Source: Bemisia tabaci (lineage: Eukaryota > Arthropoda > Insecta > Hemiptera > Aleyrodidae). Taken from it: a DNA stretch of 64,000 nt. The first letter of the stretch is position 1, and each line of letters opens with the position of its first letter. Below the pieces are notes generated by a model. That model had not been told where the DNA came from. It saw only the letters and a list, made by a program, of their open reading frames with translations, and did not search any database. The translations under genes and the position numbers were made by a program. The stretch covers positions 16,120,001 to 16,184,000 of the forward strand of contig NC_092801.1 in NCBI RefSeq assembly GCF_918797505.1, in the 5' to 3' direction. Shown in pieces: positions 1-8,855 of this stretch.

Positions 1-117
1 ATTAAAATTCTTGCCTGGCACACTTGAAACTGCAAAAGCACACCTGGGTCACTGTCCTCTTTCAAAGCTCTCTGAGCCGTAAGAATTAAATTTCTTGCCT
101 GGCACACTTGAAGCTAC
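1..117. repeat. Two direct repeats, about 84-bp period
   Basis: About 33 bp beginning attaaaattcttgcctggca at position 1 recurs at 85-117 with a few changes. The period is 84 bp. Such tandem units are common in the 5' UTR of non-LTR retrotransposons, and a PHD-like ORF1 remnant continues beyond the errantivirus insertion at 7146. The LINE 5' UTR reading is an inference. Confidence 0.5.
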
Positions 118-289
118 GATTGGGACATACTCGGAGCAGAGTTCCGGTTCCTCAGGTTCCGGTTCGCGTGCCGTCGAGGAACCAACACGTGCGGCTCTCT
201 CCGTGGGTTTTTCGTGGTTTTTCGTGATTCGTTTTTTCTGGCGAGTTATATTTTTATTCGGGTTCTTGGATTTTGGATGTTAGCGAGCG
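118..289. other. Flanking DNA interrupted by the errantivirus
   Basis: This segment holds no convincing gene. A 62-codon open frame at 95-283 has low-complexity composition and no recognisable motif. The segment runs directly into the AGCG target site at 286-289 and resumes at 7016, so it and the DNA after 7020 were contiguous before the insertion. Confidence 0.5.
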
Positions 290-572
290 AGTTATATGAT
301 AACCTAATTAGGCCCTCATATTTTTTATTTTTATCACCGCAATGTGCTCATCAACAAGTCACGTTTTGTTTATCAGCACTTTCTGCAAAATATGTGTTCC
401 CCATATTTTGCGACTCTCACTTGCCTCACTCTTGATCTGTCTTCCACTGTGGACTGGCAGTCGATTAGTCCCCGTGTTGTTCGCTTTATTTCATTTGAGT
501 TTATTGTATTGAAATTTATATCAAATATATTTCTTTTTGTGAATCAATAAAACTTTTTTTAAAAAGTTATCT
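290..572 (+). repeat. 5' LTR of the errantivirus
   Basis: It begins AGTTATATGATAAC and ends AAAAGTTATCT, so its termini are AG...CT. It matches 6732-7015 except at two positions. An AATAAA polyadenylation signal lies near 545-550. The boundary is fixed by the AGCG duplication immediately outside. Confidence 0.93.
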
Positions 573-592
573 GTGTAAGCACAGACCAAAAC

Positions 593-610
593 TGGCGCAG
601 TCTCCCGGAT
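593..610 (+). promoter_or_regulatory. Candidate tRNA primer-binding site
   Basis: TGGCGCAGTCTCCCGGAT starts with TGGCG, the complement of a tRNA 3' CGCCA end. TGGCGCAGTC resembles the serine-tRNA primer sites of several insect errantiviruses. It lies 20 nt inside the LTR boundary rather than adjacent to it. The isoacceptor is an inference. Confidence 0.55.
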
Positions 611-887
611 TTTTAACAGATATACATTGCGTATATCTCGTGTTTTAACACCTTAGTTAAATTACCGAACCGACCACCTCCGCGAATATGCTTCGTACCT
701 GGATCATCATATCCGTATGCTTGTAAGGCTTTAATATTGAGACTTCTATTCCCCTTTTCTCTTCTTCATTTTTGATATATTTTGTGTCTCTACCCTCTCC
801 TTAGATTTAAGCTCCTTATCCACTCGCTAGGGTTAGATGTTTAAGTATGTCGCCATTCTGCTTTGATATCCTTTAAATTATAAGTTT

Positions 888-1952
888 ATGAACGTTGACG
901 ATCAACCAGAACGCGATTTAATCGAAGAATATCAAGAAACTACTGCCCTAGTACGAAAAAATAATAATTTAATCAAAGAGCTGATAGAGAGATACGAAAA
1001 AATGAGTGTATTAAAGAGAGAAAAGTTCAACAATAAAGATTTCGAGGTAGTTCCCCCTTTTGAAGGAAAAGTCGAACAATTACCGCGATTCTTGAGAGCA
1101 TTAGACTACTTAGCCGCGGAATATGAAGTAACTAGATACACCAACCACTTAGTACCGTTCCTTCTCCATGTAGAAGCGAAATTAAAAGGAGCAGTTGCTC
1201 ACCAGATAGGACTAGGCAATTATCAAACCTGGGACGCCCTAAGGGAGAAATTGATTCTTGCCTATGACGACAAACGAGATTCGGCCACTCTGGCCGAGGA
1301 GTTAGGCGTGATGTCCCAGAAACCTAACGAAACACCGATGCAATTCTATGAGCGGATAATTCTACATTATGACCAGATGCTCGCAAAATTACTCTTAGAA
1401 TGCAATAGTAATAAAGACATTGTAAAAGGAGTAACCGAAAACTACTTAGACAAGAGAGTTTTGAGACGCCTGATGAATGGACTGAAGGAACCTAATAAGC
1501 AGTTCCTGAAGACCAGAAACCCTACGACCCTTGAGGAAGCCCACTCTTTACTAGCCACCTTTGCACAGCCCGACTTGGTAGAAATACGTACCCGAGGCTC
1601 AGGTCAATCTTGGCAGAATAAAAATAATCTCAACTCTCAGAATAAAACCGTTTCCAATAATCAAAAAACCCCATTCGCGACTAAAACAAGTTCTCCGCAG
1701 AATACTCAACAGCGTAATTTGAACCAAAACTGGCGTAACAACAATTTTAAACAGAACTCAAATTTTAACCCCAATAACAAAGGACCCGAACCGATGTCTG
1801 TTCAGACTAGGGTCAATCAACTAGAAAGTGTAGAACAAGAAGAATTTGAGAGTCAAGACGATTTCGAGGGAATCACGAGTGAAGATTACGAACCCGTAAA
1901 TTTTCGGGACGAAGCCTCGGACTCGGAAACTCTGAACATGCAGACTGTCTAA
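888..1952 (+). CDS. gag: Errantivirus Gag
   Basis: A 354-aa capsid precursor that would assemble the particle around the element's RNA. The N-terminal 230 residues are helical and charged, as in retrotransposon Gag capsid regions. The C-terminal third (about 240-315) is rich in Asn, Gln and Lys, followed by an acidic tail. No CCHC zinc knuckle is present; errantivirus Gags often lack one, and the basic Asn/Gln-rich tract may bind RNA instead. The ATG at 888 is the first in a frame open to the stop at 1950. The tail overlaps the pol frame, and a slippery heptamer lies at 1898-1904. The frame is intact. The role is inferred from position and composition. Confidence 0.85.
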   Translation: MNVDDQPERDLIEEYQETTALVRKNNNLIKELIERYEKMSVLKREKFNNKDFEVVPPFEGKVEQLPRFLRALDYLAAEYEVTRYTNHLVPFLLHVEAKLKGAVAHQIGLGNYQTWDALREKLILAYDDKRDSATLAEELGVMSQKPNETPMQFYERIILHYDQMLAKLLLECNSNKDIVKGVTENYLDKRVLRRLMNGLKEPNKQFLKTRNPTTLEEAHSLLATFAQPDLVEIRTRGSGQSWQNKNNLNSQNKTVSNNQKTPFATKTSSPQNTQQRNLNQNWRNNNFKQNSNFNPNNKGPEPMSVQTRVNQLESVEQEEFESQDDFEGITSEDYEPVNFRDEASDSETLNMQTV

Positions 1953-4105
1953 ATATTCGTGATGAAACGCTACCCTATATAAATCTACCCTATGAAACGA
2001 AATTGTTTAAAACACTAATCGACACGGGATCAACTCGATCATTTATTTCACCAAAATTAGCTCGCGAATTTTTCAAAAAAGATATAAAAAAGGAAAAAGA
2101 TTTCATAATTAAAACTGCTACAGGTAGCAAGACCGAAAACCAAAGCGTCACCATAATTTTAAAAAAACCTTTCAATAAACCCCTAAAAATCAAACTATAT
2201 TTATTCGAATTTCACGAAGATTTTGATATCTTGTTAGGAAACGACAATCTAAAATCTCTTTTCTTCAGAACCGATTACCAACACGGTACAGCACAATTAT
2301 GGAATGTAAAATTTAAAATAAAGCAAAAAACAGACAAAGTGATAAGAAACTTAATGTTAACCGTAGAACCCCTGAGTGACACAGTCATAGAGATTCCCAT
2401 TAACAATCTCCAAAATGGCACAGCCTTATTACCTGAAATTAAATTTTCCGAAACTGTTACTATTCCCCAAGGACTCGTTACGGTAAAAGATGGCAAAGCC
2501 AAATGCCAAGTAACCAATAATTCGCAAAAACCCTATAAACTAATCATCCATAATTTGAACGCAGAAATAATATCTGAAGACGAACTTTTGAGTGACGTAA
2601 AAACCACACTATTCCTACAAAAACATGAACGAGACTTTGAAAAGATTAGAAGCTCTCATATGTCCCTTGAAGAAAGATTAGCCACAGAAAAACTAATAAA
2701 ACAATTCCCAGAAATAATCCCAGTAGAAGGAGAGTCTTTAACATTCGGTCATACAATCAAACACGAGATTAAGACCAAAGACGAAATCCCTTGTTACACA
2801 AAAAACTACAGATACCCACATGCATTAAAAGAAGAAGTTTTCAATCAAGTTAGTAAGATGTTAGAAGAAGGTATCATACGACCTAGTTATTCCCCTTGGT
2901 CGTCACCTGTGTGGATTGTACCCAAAAAACTTGATGCAAGCGGAAAACGAAAATGGAGAGTAGTGATCGATTACCGAAAAGTAAATGATAAGACAGTAGG
3001 AGACAAATACCCAATCCCCAATATCTCCGATATTTTAGATAAATTAGGGAGAGCTAAATACTTTACAACGTTAGATTTAGCTAGTGGATTCCACCAGATA
3101 GAAATGGATGAAAATTCCATACCAAAAACGGCTTTTTCCATCGAACAAGGACACTTCGAGTTTGTAAGAATGCCCTTCGGTTTAAAGAACGCACCCCCTA
3201 CTTTCCAACGCGTAATGGATAACATTTTGAGAGGATATATCAATGATTTTTGCCTTGTTTACCTCGATGATATCCTAATATTTTCCTCCTCACTTCAAGA
3301 GCACATACAACACTGCAAACTAGTGTTCCAAAGACTAAAAAAGTTTAATATGAAAATTCAGTTAGACAAGAGTGAATTCTTTCGGAAAGAAGTAGGTTAT
3401 TTAGGTCATATAATAACCTCAAACGGAGTAAAACCAAACCCAGCAAAAATAGAAGCAATAATGAACTTCCCCATACCAAAAACTGCGAAAGAAATAAAAT
3501 CCTTCCTTGGTTTGCTAAGTTATTACCGACGCTTTATACCCAATCTAGCCGACATAACAAAACCTATGACGTCTCGATTAAAAAAGGACGCAACAATAAA
3601 TAGTGAAGATTGTGATTACGTTGAGTGTTTTGAGCAATGTAAGAAACTTTTATGCAATGACCCAATATTAGCCTATCCGGATTTTGACAAAGAATTCCTC
3701 CTCACAACGGACGCATCGAATTTTGGGTTAGGAGCCATACTCTCACAAAAATTCGATGACGTGGAGAGACCCATATGTTATGCTTCTAGAACTTTAAATG
3801 AGACAGAACAGAGATTATCAACCACAGAAAAAGAGTGTTTAGCCATTATCTATGGCGTAACTCAGTTCCGCCCCTACCTATTCGGACGAAAATTTAAAAT
3901 TTTCACAGATCATCAACCGTTAAAATGGCTTTTCAACCTTAAAGAACCTAACGCCAAGTTGATGCGTTGGAAATTACGTCTCGAAGAGTACGATTATGAA
4001 ATATTCTACAAACCTGGTAAAACAAACTCGAATGCAGACGCTCTGTCACGTAACCCAATTGCGATCTGCAATGCTTTAACCATCACTATTATTGGCCCAA
4101 CATGA
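1883..4105 (+). CDS. pol: Errantivirus Pol: protease, reverse transcriptase, RNase H (truncated)
   Basis: This is the -1 frame after gag, open from 1883 to the stop at 4103. Order: aspartic protease with the DTGS active site at about 2021; reverse transcriptase in the middle third with the palm motif YLDD near 3260; then RNase H with the TTDASNFGLGA block near 3700 and the TDHQPLKW block near 3907. The recognisable pol sequence ends just after the ADALSR motif typical of the RNase H/connection end. The frame then runs into a stop at 4105 while integrase sequence starts in another frame at 4081. The enzymes would copy the genomic RNA into DNA. Protease, RT and RNase H look intact. Confidence 0.9.
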   Translation, partial: RLRTRKFSGRSLGLGNSEHADCLNIRDETLPYINLPYETKLFKTLIDTGSTRSFISPKLAREFFKKDIKKEKDFIIKTATGSKTENQSVTIILKKPFNKPLKIKLYLFEFHEDFDILLGNDNLKSLFFRTDYQHGTAQLWNVKFKIKQKTDKVIRNLMLTVEPLSDTVIEIPINNLQNGTALLPEIKFSETVTIPQGLVTVKDGKAKCQVTNNSQKPYKLIIHNLNAEIISEDELLSDVKTTLFLQKHERDFEKIRSSHMSLEERLATEKLIKQFPEIIPVEGESLTFGHTIKHEIKTKDEIPCYTKNYRYPHALKEEVFNQVSKMLEEGIIRPSYSPWSSPVWIVPKKLDASGKRKWRVVIDYRKVNDKTVGDKYPIPNISDILDKLGRAKYFTTLDLASGFHQIEMDENSIPKTAFSIEQGHFEFVRMPFGLKNAPPTFQRVMDNILRGYINDFCLVYLDDILIFSSSLQEHIQHCKLVFQRLKKFNMKIQLDKSEFFRKEVGYLGHIITSNGVKPNPAKIEAIMNFPIPKTAKEIKSFLGLLSYYRRFIPNLADITKPMTSRLKKDATINSEDCDYVECFEQCKKLLCNDPILAYPDFDKEFLLTTDASNFGLGAILSQKFDDVERPICYASRTLNETEQRLSTTEKECLAIIYGVTQFRPYLFGRKFKIFTDHQPLKWLFNLKEPNAKLMRWKLRLEEYDYEIFYKPGKTNSNADALSRNPIAICNALTITIIGPT
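1898..1904 (+). promoter_or_regulatory. Probable -1 ribosomal frameshift site
   Basis: The heptamer AAATTTT is read in the gag frame as A AAT TTT, which fits the X XXY YYZ rule for -1 slippage. It sits inside the 70-nt window (1883-1952) where the gag frame and the -1 pol frame are both open, so slippage leads straight into the protease region. I did not find a convincing downstream pseudoknot by eye. Confidence 0.7.
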
Positions 4106-5034
4106 AAAAGACGGTAACTAAAATAGTGAATAACTGCGAACTTTGTCAGGTTAACAAATACGAAAGGAGACCCAATAAAATGCCTCTCGAAAAAACACCT
4201 ACACCCTCAGAACCTTTCGAACACCTATTCATTGATTTGTTTTCCATTTCAAAACGCTGGTTTTTGACCATCATAGACACCTTTTCAAAATATGGCATCG
4301 CTATTCCCCTTAACAGCCGAAATGCGATTACCATCGTCGAAAAGTTAGAGGAACTATTCGCTAATTACCCGATCCCTAAATTAATAACTTTTGATTCCGG
4401 ATCCGAGTTTCAACGACTAGTCACCGAATGCTTGAGAGTTTATAGAATAAATGTTCATTTTACGTCAGTCGGCCATCACACTAGCAACAGTGATATCGAA
4501 CGGTTACATTCCACTTTAATAGAACATTGCAGACTCCTCAAAGCCCAACCCGAATTTTCTAACCTTAATATTACACGAATAATGCACTACGCATTAGTTG
4601 CATATAATGAGAGTTATCATTCCACTATTAAAGCAAAACCGAAAGAAATCTTATTCCCTGGTACCAGAATATTACAGAACCCCGTGCGACTCGGTATCGA
4701 AGAAGAAGATAATGTATCACGTGGTGATCGTATAAAGAAACTTCATGAATTAATTAAAAATCGAATCCTCCAAACAAAAGAAACTGTACTTCGCAGAGAA
4801 AACAAAAATCGTCGACAAGAAACTTGTCAAATACCCTCAAAAGTCTTCTACAAAACCAATAGGCGCAATAAACTTAGCCCAAAATTTCAATTAGGAGATA
4901 AAGAAGAGGAATTGCCCCGCAATAGAGGTAACATAAAAAACAATAATGATGGTAGAATTAGGAAAATTCATGCAAATGAAATACGCCCTAAACGGAAATA
5001 CGTTTCCTCTGTTTCAGATTCAACGGCGGATTAA
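4081..5034 (+). pseudogene. pol: Errantivirus integrase, lacking its N-terminal zinc domain
   Basis: Integrase sequence resumes at 4081 in a different frame from the rest of Pol, at the YYWPNM block and the CELC cysteine pair of the zinc-binding domain. The two upstream zinc-ligand histidines and the linker to RNase H are missing, so a deletion joins the two parts out of frame. The catalytic core is readable: a first Asp in the FIDLFS block near 4230, a second in the TFDSGSEF block near 4390, and the Glu in SDIERLH near 4495, in the expected DDE order. The C-terminal part is basic. The first ATG is at 4102, but native translation would be as part of Gag-Pol, so this copy is probably non-functional. 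Confidence 0.85.
5004..5016 (+). promoter_or_regulatory. Candidate env splice acceptor
   Basis: TTCCTCTGTTTCAG is a pyrimidine tract ending in CAG, placed at the end of the integrase frame. The env frame is open from 4992 through 5121, so splicing here from a donor in the leader or gag would make a subgenomic env mRNA, as known for gypsy. The donor was not identified. Confidence 0.5.
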
Positions 5035-5120
5035 GCATCCCAACCTTTGAGAACATTACAAATAAAGGTGTTCTCCCCTTAGAATTAGGCAAAGCTAAAT
5101 TAGAAATAAGTTCCCATATT

Positions 5121-6686
5121 ATGTTTCATGAATTCCCTTTACATATGTTAAAAGCAGAAATAGCCAAACTTGATTCTCAGGTACAACAAATACAAGTACA
5201 ATTATTGCCCTTAACTTTAAAACGGTCCAATCATTTGGAAATACTGAGACAAGTGCAGGCAACCTGCGAAGATAGACTTAAGTATTTCTCTTTTTACTCG
5301 CGTAGGCAAAAGAGAGGAGCATTCAATTTCATAGGAACAGGATTCAATTGGCTTTTTGGAACGTTGGACAACAATGATAAAGAAGTCTATGATAAAGCTA
5401 TTCTGGAGCTAAATAAAAATGAATTTAAAATTCAGGAGAAGTACGATGTATTATGGTCCATGAACGTTGCAGCGATGCATGAAATTAATCGAACTTTGCA
5501 AGACGCCTCCGTTAATGACAACATCTTACAAAATGAAATCAGTAAACTCAATCAAACAGTAGTAATGCATGAATTAGAAGAAGACGTCAGCCTGTATATT
5601 ACTAAATACCAAATAATCCTCAGAATCCTGAACGAATTAATGGACTCTATAACCTTTTGTAAACATCATACTCTCGACCCAGTAATTATCAGCCCAGAAA
5701 GCTACTTGTCACAATTGAAAAACCTTGAGAATAACCATATTGACCTCCCCTATCAACCTACAACTGATAACATTTTCTTATATCAAGAAATCACCTCAGT
5801 GAACTGTGCATTTAATGCCGACCATATTTTGTATTTCTTACACTTACCACTTTTTACTCGGCATTCTTCAAAATTGTATAAATTAGTTTCTGTCCCCATG
5901 TTTGTACAGTCTCAATATTATCGACCACGTGTTTCACCAGATTTTATTGTTCGTTACGAGAATAACATCATTACCACCTCAGACTGTTTTCAGGCTCACC
6001 AGAATTCCTTCCTATGCATGGAAAAATTCCAAGCAGCACCCACTTGCGAAGCAGATGCACTACAAATTCACGATGTCTCTACATGCCACCTGGATCCTAT
6101 GGCCATGGAAACCGATTTCATCGAAATCGACGATAATGAGCATATTTTAATGTTCAGTCAACAACAAATTACAATCGCATATCAATGTAATTCTTCTGCT
6201 AATCATTATTTTTCTTTTAAAGGCGTTTACCTGGTAAATCCAAACGGATGTTCACTTACAATTAATTCAAAGACAATCAAACCTCAAAAACCATCATCTA
6301 CAAGGCTCTTTGTTCCTGACATCCAAATGAACCCACTGGAAATCCTCCAATCGCATGACCTCCGATCCCTATGGATACGTAAAGACATGCAAAATTACGC
6401 AGAAGAAAATGTGACTCGAACTTATCTCCGTTCCCCTACTTGGGAACATGCCCTCATCGCAATTTTGATTTTCTCTCTTTTAAGCTTATTTCTTTATCTT
6501 CTAGTTACTAGTAATTATTGTAATTTAAACTTTACTTTTAAGCACCCATGGAAATCTCACGATGACGCACACAGTGACGAAGAAATGCAATCAATCAATG
6601 CTACTTCCCTGCCTACGGATCTACACCCGTCGGCCCCCATTCCACTATCTCCCCTACCAGCGGATATCTATCCAAAACTTCCTTAA
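5121..6686 (+). CDS. env: Errantivirus envelope glycoprotein (F-type)
   Basis: A 521-aa protein from the first ATG. The frame is open upstream to 4992, so a spliced mRNA may add an N-terminal leader; without it no clear signal peptide is visible. A furin-type basic site RRQKR at residues 61-65 is followed directly by a Gly/Phe-rich segment and an LFGTLD block, the pattern of the insect errantivirus/baculovirus F fusion protein family. The middle contains many cysteines and possible N-glycosylation sites. A membrane anchor spans about residues 443-463, followed by a 58-residue proline-rich tail. The stop is about 35 bp before the polypurine tract. The frame is uninterrupted. Confidence 0.9.
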   Translation: MFHEFPLHMLKAEIAKLDSQVQQIQVQLLPLTLKRSNHLEILRQVQATCEDRLKYFSFYSRRQKRGAFNFIGTGFNWLFGTLDNNDKEVYDKAILELNKNEFKIQEKYDVLWSMNVAAMHEINRTLQDASVNDNILQNEISKLNQTVVMHELEEDVSLYITKYQIILRILNELMDSITFCKHHTLDPVIISPESYLSQLKNLENNHIDLPYQPTTDNIFLYQEITSVNCAFNADHILYFLHLPLFTRHSSKLYKLVSVPMFVQSQYYRPRVSPDFIVRYENNIITTSDCFQAHQNSFLCMEKFQAAPTCEADALQIHDVSTCHLDPMAMETDFIEIDDNEHILMFSQQQITIAYQCNSSANHYFSFKGVYLVNPNGCSLTINSKTIKPQKPSSTRLFVPDIQMNPLEILQSHDLRSLWIRKDMQNYAEENVTRTYLRSPTWEHALIAILIFSLLSLFLYLLVTSNYCNLNFTFKHPWKSHDDAHSDEEMQSINATSLPTDLHPSAPIPLSPLPADIYPKLP

Positions 6687-6720
6687 TTTCATTCGACCCT
6701 CGTTCCCCTCAGCTCTCTCT

Positions 6721-6731
6721 AAAGGTGGAGG
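6721..6731 (+). other. Polypurine tract
   Basis: AAAGGTGGAGG lies immediately before the 3' LTR and would prime plus-strand DNA synthesis. It is short and is preceded by a pyrimidine-rich stretch. Confidence 0.75.
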
Positions 6732-7015
6732 AGTTATATGATAACCTAATTAGGCCCTCATATTTTTTATTTTTATCACCGCAATGTGCTCATCAACAAG
6801 TCACGTTTTGTTTATCAGCACTTTCTGCAAAATATGTGTTCCCCCATATTTTGCGACTCTCACTTGCCTCACTCTTGATCTGTCTTCCACTGTGGACTGG
6901 CAGTCGATTAGTCCCCGTGTTGTTCGCTTTATTTCATTTAAGTTTATTGTATTGAAATTTATATCAAATATATTTCTTTTTGTGAATCAATAAAACTTTT
7001 TTTAAAAAGTTATCT
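6732..7015 (+). repeat. 3' LTR of the errantivirus
   Basis: 284 bp, matching 290-572 apart from one extra C in the run near 6842 and an A for G near 6939. It is followed by the AGCG target duplication at 7016-7019. Short open frames in it are shared with the 5' LTR and are not genes. Confidence 0.93.
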
Positions 7016-7145
7016 AGCGCGTATAGTGTGGAAAAGATTTGAACGAGAGTGTTGGTGTGAAGTGTGTGGTGCTTGGACAAAGGAACGTGTGTGTAGAAGT
7101 GAGAATTTTGTGTTTCTTGAACCCCTTGTTATTGGTGATTTAATT

Positions 7146-7812
7146 ATGGCTAGTAGAAAAAAGATAGTTGATTTAGGGAAAAGGAGGGTCTATGGTCCAG
7201 TAGGTGATAGGTTGGGAAAAATGGGGGATAGCCCAGGGGTTTTACAGGAGGGAAAGAAACTGAGGTCGGGGAGTGTGAGCAGTGAAGTGGGGTTACGTTC
7301 GGGGACGCCAAAGGTGAGACTACCACAAAGGAGCAAGAGTGAGGAGAGATTAATGGGGGGGGGGGGTGGGAGGAAATAACAAAAGTAAAAAAACTAAAGC
7401 TTAAAATGGGTGAGGAAGTAATTAGACAAGAAAAGGTGATCGAGAATAAAGGAGTGGTGAGTGTAATGGGGGATGAGGAAGAGGAGATAATGAAAGGTAG
7501 TGATAAGCAAGCGATGAAAACAGGTGATGGGAAGAGAGACGAATCAATGCTGGATTTGTAGAGGAAGCTAATTGATTGTACGCTGGATGATAAATTAGAG
7601 GACAAATTATTAAATGGCAGTACGGAGAATATGGAGATTGGCAATAACAGCGTGGGGACACGTAGTGAATGTGGTTTTGAGGTTAAGGAAAACGAGAAGG
7701 CAATTAGATGTGACGGGGTTGAATGTCATTGGGGGCTACATCACATCAAATGTATTGGAATGGGGGAGACGGAATTAGAGGTGTTGGTTGAGTATGTTGA
7801 TGTACGCTAGAG
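7146..7812 (+). pseudogene. Degenerate ORF with PHD-like zinc finger (probable LINE ORF1)
   Basis: An open frame starts at the ATG at 7146 with a basic N-terminus. It is thrown out of frame at a run of 12 G (7355-7366). The next frame continues as an acidic, Lys/Glu-rich sequence with a TAG near 7557, then reads to a stop near 7810. The last part contains NEKAIRCDG, a Trp and an HHIKCIG block, the spacing of a PHD finger, but several zinc ligands are lost or displaced. PHD-type ORF1 proteins occur in some non-LTR retrotransposons, which fits the repeated 5' region at 1-117. It could also be a fragment of another repeat. Confidence 0.45.
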
Positions 7813-7821
7813 AGCAGCACT

Positions 7822-7940
7822 TGTTGTAGTCAGAATTGTAATGGCGTCGGACGTTCGTGTCCTGAAATCCATCCCGGTTTAGTTTATGAAATAAAAAAGA
7901 ACTTAGTACTAAATCTGTTGTTCAATGTATTATCTCAACA
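7822..7940 (+). repeat. Probable 5' LTR of a Copia-type element
   Basis: The segment begins TGTTG and ends CAACA, the inverted ends of an LTR, and is followed at once by a TGGTAGCAGAG primer site. It contains AATAAA near 7890. No second copy is in the window, so the boundary rests on the termini and the primer site alone. At 119 bp it is short for an LTR. Confidence 0.5.
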
Positions 7941-7955
7941 TGGTAGCAGAGGTCC
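7941..7955 (+). promoter_or_regulatory. Copia-type primer-binding site
   Basis: TGGTAGCAGAGGTCC resembles the initiator methionine tRNA primer site (TGGTATCAGAGC class) used by Copia elements. It abuts the CA end of the proposed LTR. Confidence 0.55.
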
Positions 7956-8073
7956 GTGGTTTTGCGAAGTAAAGTGCCGGTGAAGATAGTACTTAACAGT
8001 ACCATTTTTTTTCGTGATCGCGAGTTCGAGATTGTGGCGTATCGGGACTTGAAGCCTAAATTGCAAAATCACC

Positions 8074-8351
8074 ATGAGTGTGAAAATGGTCAAGTGTGAC
8101 GATGTTATGTTACCCATTTTCGACGGTAATTCATACACAAATTGCAAAAAGCGCATTTTGAAATTTATGGAGTTCAAAAAGTGCAAAGTGACAGTGGAAC
8201 GAAAGAAGAAGCAGAAAGAAGAAGAGGACTGGGAGCACATGGATGTAAAGGCTACAAACTTCATTTACAGTGCTATTTCTGATAGACAGCTGGAATATGT
8301 GAGTGATTGCGAAAGTGCCTATGAAATAATGAAAAAATTCGATGAAATGTA
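8074..8351 (+). pseudogene. gag: Copia-type Gag, 5' part (split by Tigger insertion)
   Basis: The first 92 codons of a Copia-type Gag of the UBN2/DUF4219 kind. Visible marks are PIFDGNSY with a following basic stretch, IYSAISDRQLEYV, and an end at EIMKKFDEM. The reading frame is cut at the TA dinucleotide 8350-8351, where a pogo/Tigger element entered. The second part resumes at 11828 in the same frame once the transposon and one TA are removed. With the insertion in place the product ends within a few codons. Start codon ATG at 8074, about 120 nt after the primer site. Confidence 0.8.
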
Positions 8352-8376
8352 GGGTAGACTGGGGTTAAGTGGGCAC
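8352..8376 (+). repeat. Tigger 5' terminal inverted repeat
   Basis: 25 bp starting GGGTAGACTGGGGTTAAGTG. It is the exact reverse complement of 11801-11825 and follows the TA target. Confidence 0.95.
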
Positions 8377-8609
8377 GGCGGGTTAAGTGAACACTCGACC
8401 TAGCTGCCACCTGGTGGGCATACTCAGAACCGACTACGCGTCAATTTCATCAGATTATAGACCCTTACTAGTGTACCTTGCGCCGAGTTGATAATCTTTG
8501 TTTTTTTTTGAGGTTATGTTTACAAACGTGTTTCGTGGTGCGAAAAGTAAATTTCCGGTGCTGCGAACTGAAGCCCAAATGGCATAGCTGGCTTTTGAGG
8601 AAGGTTTTG

Positions 8610-8835
8610 GTAAGTGCTTTATTGTTTCGTCTATAGTTTCATGTACTATCTCCAGTGATTACTTTGGTAATTATTCCAATTGAGTACTATTTATGACTTT
8701 TTTTCTCTGAAATTCCGAAATGGGGTTAACTGAACACTGCCAAATGGGCTTAAAGTGGGCATGCCCAGTTAACCCCATAGATAACAAGTTAGCCAAAACA
8801 TTCTCTTAAACATTGTTTTTTGTTTTTACTTGCAG
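8610..8835 (+). other. Predicted 5' UTR intron of the transposase gene
   Basis: A strong donor (TTTTG|GTAAGTG at 8610) and acceptor (TTTTTACTTGCAG ending 8835) bracket 226 bp just upstream of the transposase ATG at 8856. The leader exon upstream has only a short frame ending in TAG near 8588. Two of the subterminal motifs lie inside this intron. Confidence 0.5.
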
Positions 8836-8855
8836 TATTTTAACAACTAAACATC

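Larger units (their letters stand above)
290..7015 (+). mobile_element. Errantivirus (Ty3/gypsy LTR element with env)
   Basis: A complete LTR-to-LTR element of 6.7 kb in the order LTR, primer site, gag, pol, env, polypurine tract, LTR. The LTRs (283 and 284 bp) differ by one G/A substitution and one C of length. The element is flanked by AGCG at 286-289 and 7016-7019, a 4-bp target duplication as errantiviruses make. Gag-pol is arranged for a -1 frameshift and env has a furin-type cleavage site and a transmembrane anchor. Pol is broken near 4080, where the integrase N-terminal zinc-binding region is missing, so this copy probably cannot supply active integrase. The near-identical LTRs point to recent insertion. 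Confidence 0.95.

Noticed and set aside
7150..7644. 164-codon minus-strand Ser-rich ORF.
   Set aside because: It is antisense to the purine-rich PHD-like relic; low-complexity composition only.
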